The notes under the pieces are model-generated. The model was not told the origin of the DNA. It ran no database searches and was given only the letters and a program-made list of their open reading frames with translations. From the NCBI RefSeq assembly GCF_015234515.1, contig NZ_JADGMY010000016.1:413-64412 (forward strand): a stretch of 64,000 bases of DNA. The letters are read 5' to 3'. The stretch is from Cellulomonas sp. (GTDB taxonomy: Bacteria; Actinomycetota; Actinomycetes; Actinomycetales; Cellulomonadaceae). The translations under genes and the position numbers were made by a program. Positions 61,974-64,000 of this stretch are shown in pieces (position 1 is the stretch's first letter; each line of letters opens with the position of its first letter).

Positions 61974-62019
61974 AGGCTAGGCAGCGGGGTCGGGCCGGGA
62001 CATCGGTAATCGCTACCGA
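61974..62019 (-). promoter_or_regulatory. CIS box and -10 of the sheath operon
   Basis: CATCGGTAATCGCTACCGA (62001-62019) is the reference copy of the CIS box. Reading the minus strand, TTACCGATG is followed after 21 bases by -10 TAGCCT (61974-61979), giving a leader of about 70 bases before the sheath GTG. No canonical -35 is visible, so an activator or alternative sigma factor probably reads the box. The remaining part of the 301-base gap 61898-62198 carries the start region of the divergent regulator gene and no other feature I can support. Confidence 0.7.
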
Positions 62020-62198
62020 GGTTGCGCAGACGCCCCGACAGGGCCGCCCGGGGGATGCCCGAGGGGGTGAAATCCGCGACCTGGACGAGCGTTCAGGGAG
62101 CGTTCGTCGCACTTGCCCGTCTCGCGGGCCGGGACGCCACGGACCCGTCCGAGGCGCGCGAGCGACCTTGTACCCAGCACGAACTCCCCGGAGGCGCT

Positions 62199-64000
62199 AT
62201 GACCAGGTCCGATGTCCCTACGCACGCGGGACGGGCACGGACCGGCTCGACCTCCGTCCCCACGCCACGCAGGGCCCCCGCAGCCGCGGTCGCCGCGCCC
62301 GCGACGGTGCTGCACCCCGCGGTCGTCGACCGCCTGACGGCGTCGCTCGCCGCCGGGCGCAGCGCCCTGGTCGTCGGCGAGGCCGGGACGGGCAAGACCC
62401 AGGCGGTCGCCCAGGCCGTCGAACGGCTGCGCGCGACCCACGACGACCTCCAGGTCGTGCACATCAGCGGCACCGGTACGCACGACGCGCTGCCGCTCGG
62501 CGCCCTCGAGCCGCTGCTGGACGGCCCCGTCGCGCCCTTCGGGGACCTGGCGGGGACGCTGCGCTCCCTGGCCACGAGCCTCGAGCGCCGCCGCGGCGAG
62601 GGCAGGCTGGTGCTGCGCGTCGAGGACGCCCACCGCCTCGACGACGCGTCGGCACGCGCGCTCGACTGGCTGGTGCGGCAGGACACCGTGCAGATCGTCG
62701 CGACGCTGCGGCTGAGCTGGGCCGCGCGCCCGCCGTGGGCGGCACTGTGGAAGGACGACGTCGTCGAGCGGCTCGACATCGGGCCGCTCACGCGGGAGGC
62801 CGCCGAGCGGTGGCTCGCCACCGAGCTGGGCGGGCCGGTGACGGCCGACACCGCGCACCGCCTGTGGCGCGCGGCCGGCGGCAGCGCCATGCGGTTGCGC
62901 GAGGCGGTGCACGACGCGGTCGCGTCGGACGCGCTGGAGCAGCGCAACGGCACGTGGGTGTGGCGCGGCGGGCAGCAGCCGCGCTCGCGGATGCTGGACC
63001 TCGCCGAGCTGGACCTGCACGGCGTCAGCCCGCAGGGCCGCGAGGCGCTCGAGGTCTGCGCCGTGGTGTGCCCCGTCGCGCTCGACGTGCTGCTGGACCT
63101 GGTCCCGGCGCCCGCGGTGGACGAGCTCGTCCTGGCCGGCGCGGTCACGACCACCACGGCGGAGACGGTCACGGGCGGCACGGTGCGGGTCGTCGACCTG
63201 ACGACGCCCGCCTACGCCGACGTCGCGCGGGCCTGGATCCCGGCGTCACGGCAGCGCGAGCTGCTGCAGCGTGCGCTCGACGCCCCGGTGGCCCGCGGCA
63301 TCGCGGCGAGCTCGCTGATCCGCTCGGTGTCGCTGGCGATCGACCTCGGCATGGAGGTGCCGGAGGCGCGCGTCCAGGAGGCGCTCGGGGCGGCGTTCGC
63401 GATCCACCAGTACGACTCCGTCGTGATGCTCGCGACCGGCGCGCTCGCGTGCGCGCCGCAGGGGCTCGCGGCGGCGCACCTGCACGCGCTGCGCGCGGAC
63501 GCGCGGGTCATGCTCACGCAGCTCGCGGACGCGGAGCGGGACCTCTCGCGCGCGGCCGAGCTGCTGGCCGAGGGGCCGTTCGACGTCGCGACGGTCACCC
63601 TGCTGCTGCACGTGGCGGACATGGCCACGCTCGTCGCGCACCGGCGCCTGGGCGACGTGGACCGCGCGCTGGCCCGCCTGGACGAGGTCGTGCGCCCGCT
63701 GCGCGAGGCCGACCCGGTGCTGCCGGTCCTGCGGTGGCGCGACGAGGTCGAGGTGACGCGGCTGACGCGCCTGGGCTACGCGGGCCGGCTCGAGACGCTC
63801 GACGCCGCGCTGGTCGCGCTCGAGGGCGGGGCCCACCCCGCACGGCGCGTGTCGCTGGCACCGCCGACCGCGATGAGCCTGGGCGAGAGCGGCAGGCTGC
63901 ACGAGGCGTTCGCGCTGTGCGCGCGGTTCTCGGAGATCGCCGCCGCGCACGAGGACCTGCACCGCTGGGGGCGCGGCGAGGTGCTCGTCGCGATGTTCTT
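62199..64000 (+). CDS. STAND/LuxR-type ATPase transcriptional regulator (truncated by window edge)
   Basis: The first 600 codons of a large regulator; the frame stays open to the end of the window. GGAGG lies four bases before the ATG. After a 35-residue Arg/Pro tail, an AAA ATPase module has Walker A VVGEAGTGKTQAV near 62, Walker B LVLRVEDAHRLDD near 138 and a sensor-like LDWLVRQDTVQIVATLR near 158. A winged-helix/TPR-like helical region follows from about 270. Such MalT/LAL proteins usually end in a LuxR-type HTH, which would lie beyond the edge. It is divergent from the sheath operon and is the natural candidate activator of the CIS boxes. Confidence 0.8.
   Translation, partial: MTRSDVPTHAGRARTGSTSVPTPRRAPAAAVAAPATVLHPAVVDRLTASLAAGRSALVVGEAGTGKTQAVAQAVERLRATHDDLQVVHISGTGTHDALPLGALEPLLDGPVAPFGDLAGTLRSLATSLERRRGEGRLVLRVEDAHRLDDASARALDWLVRQDTVQIVATLRLSWAARPPWAALWKDDVVERLDIGPLTREAAERWLATELGGPVTADTAHRLWRAAGGSAMRLREAVHDAVASDALEQRNGTWVWRGGQQPRSRMLDLAELDLHGVSPQGREALEVCAVVCPVALDVLLDLVPAPAVDELVLAGAVTTTTAETVTGGTVRVVDLTTPAYADVARAWIPASRQRELLQRALDAPVARGIAASSLIRSVSLAIDLGMEVPEARVQEALGAAFAIHQYDSVVMLATGALACAPQGLAAAHLHALRADARVMLTQLADAERDLSRAAELLAEGPFDVATVTLLLHVADMATLVAHRRLGDVDRALARLDEVVRPLREADPVLPVLRWRDEVEVTRLTRLGYAGRLETLDAALVALEGGAHPARRVSLAPPTAMSLGESGRLHEAFALCARFSEIAAAHEDLHRWGRGEVLVAMF

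Noticed and set aside
31470..64000. Integrated contractile-tailed prophage
   Set aside because: There are no capsid, terminase, portal, integrase or lysis genes. DUF4255, DUF4157 and the AAA ATPase mark an eCIS-type locus instead.

Overview
The window is about 64 kb of very high-GC actinobacterial chromosome. G/C-ending codons, GTG starts and four-base ATGA/GTGA gene overlaps are everywhere. The plant-polysaccharide genes (a CBM2-linked rhamnogalacturonan lyase, GH43 and GH3 enzymes, several LacI-type sugar systems), an actinobacterial-type LldD and a ClgR-type box upstream of clpC all suit a Cellulomonas-like organism. That assignment is inference from content; no rRNA or other marker gene is present.

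Positions 1-31000 hold catabolic and housekeeping genes. A YtfQ-YtfR-YtfT-YjfF type (galactofuranose-like) ABC importer sits beside its probable LacI repressor (172-6296). It is followed by L-lactate dehydrogenase (6392-7603) and a secreted CBM2+PL11 rhamnogalacturonan lyase (7763-10057). Next come a cysteine-peptidase-like protein of unknown role, type 1 IPP isomerase and a lipoprotein. A sulfonate-type ABC importer with an NtaA/DszA-like flavin monooxygenase and an aldo/keto reductase (13260-18505) is preceded by a 26-residue leader peptide with three C-terminal cysteines. A xylo-oligosaccharide-type operon follows, with a solute-binding protein, two permeases, GH3 and GH43, plus a second, closely related binding protein as its own unit (18925-27892). 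ClpC closes this half. Three intergenic gene ends (1-171, 10062-10115, 18514-18916) carry one family of short repeats with core CTGGATYGCNCTCTCAC, tandem or inverted.

Positions 31000-64000 are a contractile injection system (CIS) island of the extracellular/phage-tail-like class. The minus-strand structural operon 61897->49663 encodes sheath, tube, tail assembly protein, a 57-residue DUF6760-like protein, second tube, a 1,053-residue low-complexity protein, LysM baseplate protein, VgrG-like spike, gp25 wedge, gpJ, gpI and a tail-anchored double zinc-ribbon protein. Away from it lie the AAA+ ATPase, a DUF4255 tail terminator, a DUF4157 giant with a small partner, a PAAR-like DUF4280 tip protein, and three large membrane-anchored proteins with carboxypeptidase-regulatory-like repeats (728, 838 and 1,908 residues). 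A STAND/LuxR-type ATPase regulator runs off the right edge. I recognise no tail fibre and no standard tape measure.

The most notable new observation is a shared promoter architecture in this island. A 19-bp box (CATCGGTAATCGCTACCGA, same 19 bases in opposite orientation at 62001-62019 and 37603-37621), with weaker forms at 35544-35562 and near 30911-30929, lies 20-21 bases upstream of a TAGCCT-like -10. It fronts the sheath operon, the DUF4255/membrane-protein operon, the DUF4157 unit and the PAAR unit. This suggests one CIS regulon, perhaps driven by the adjacent regulator.
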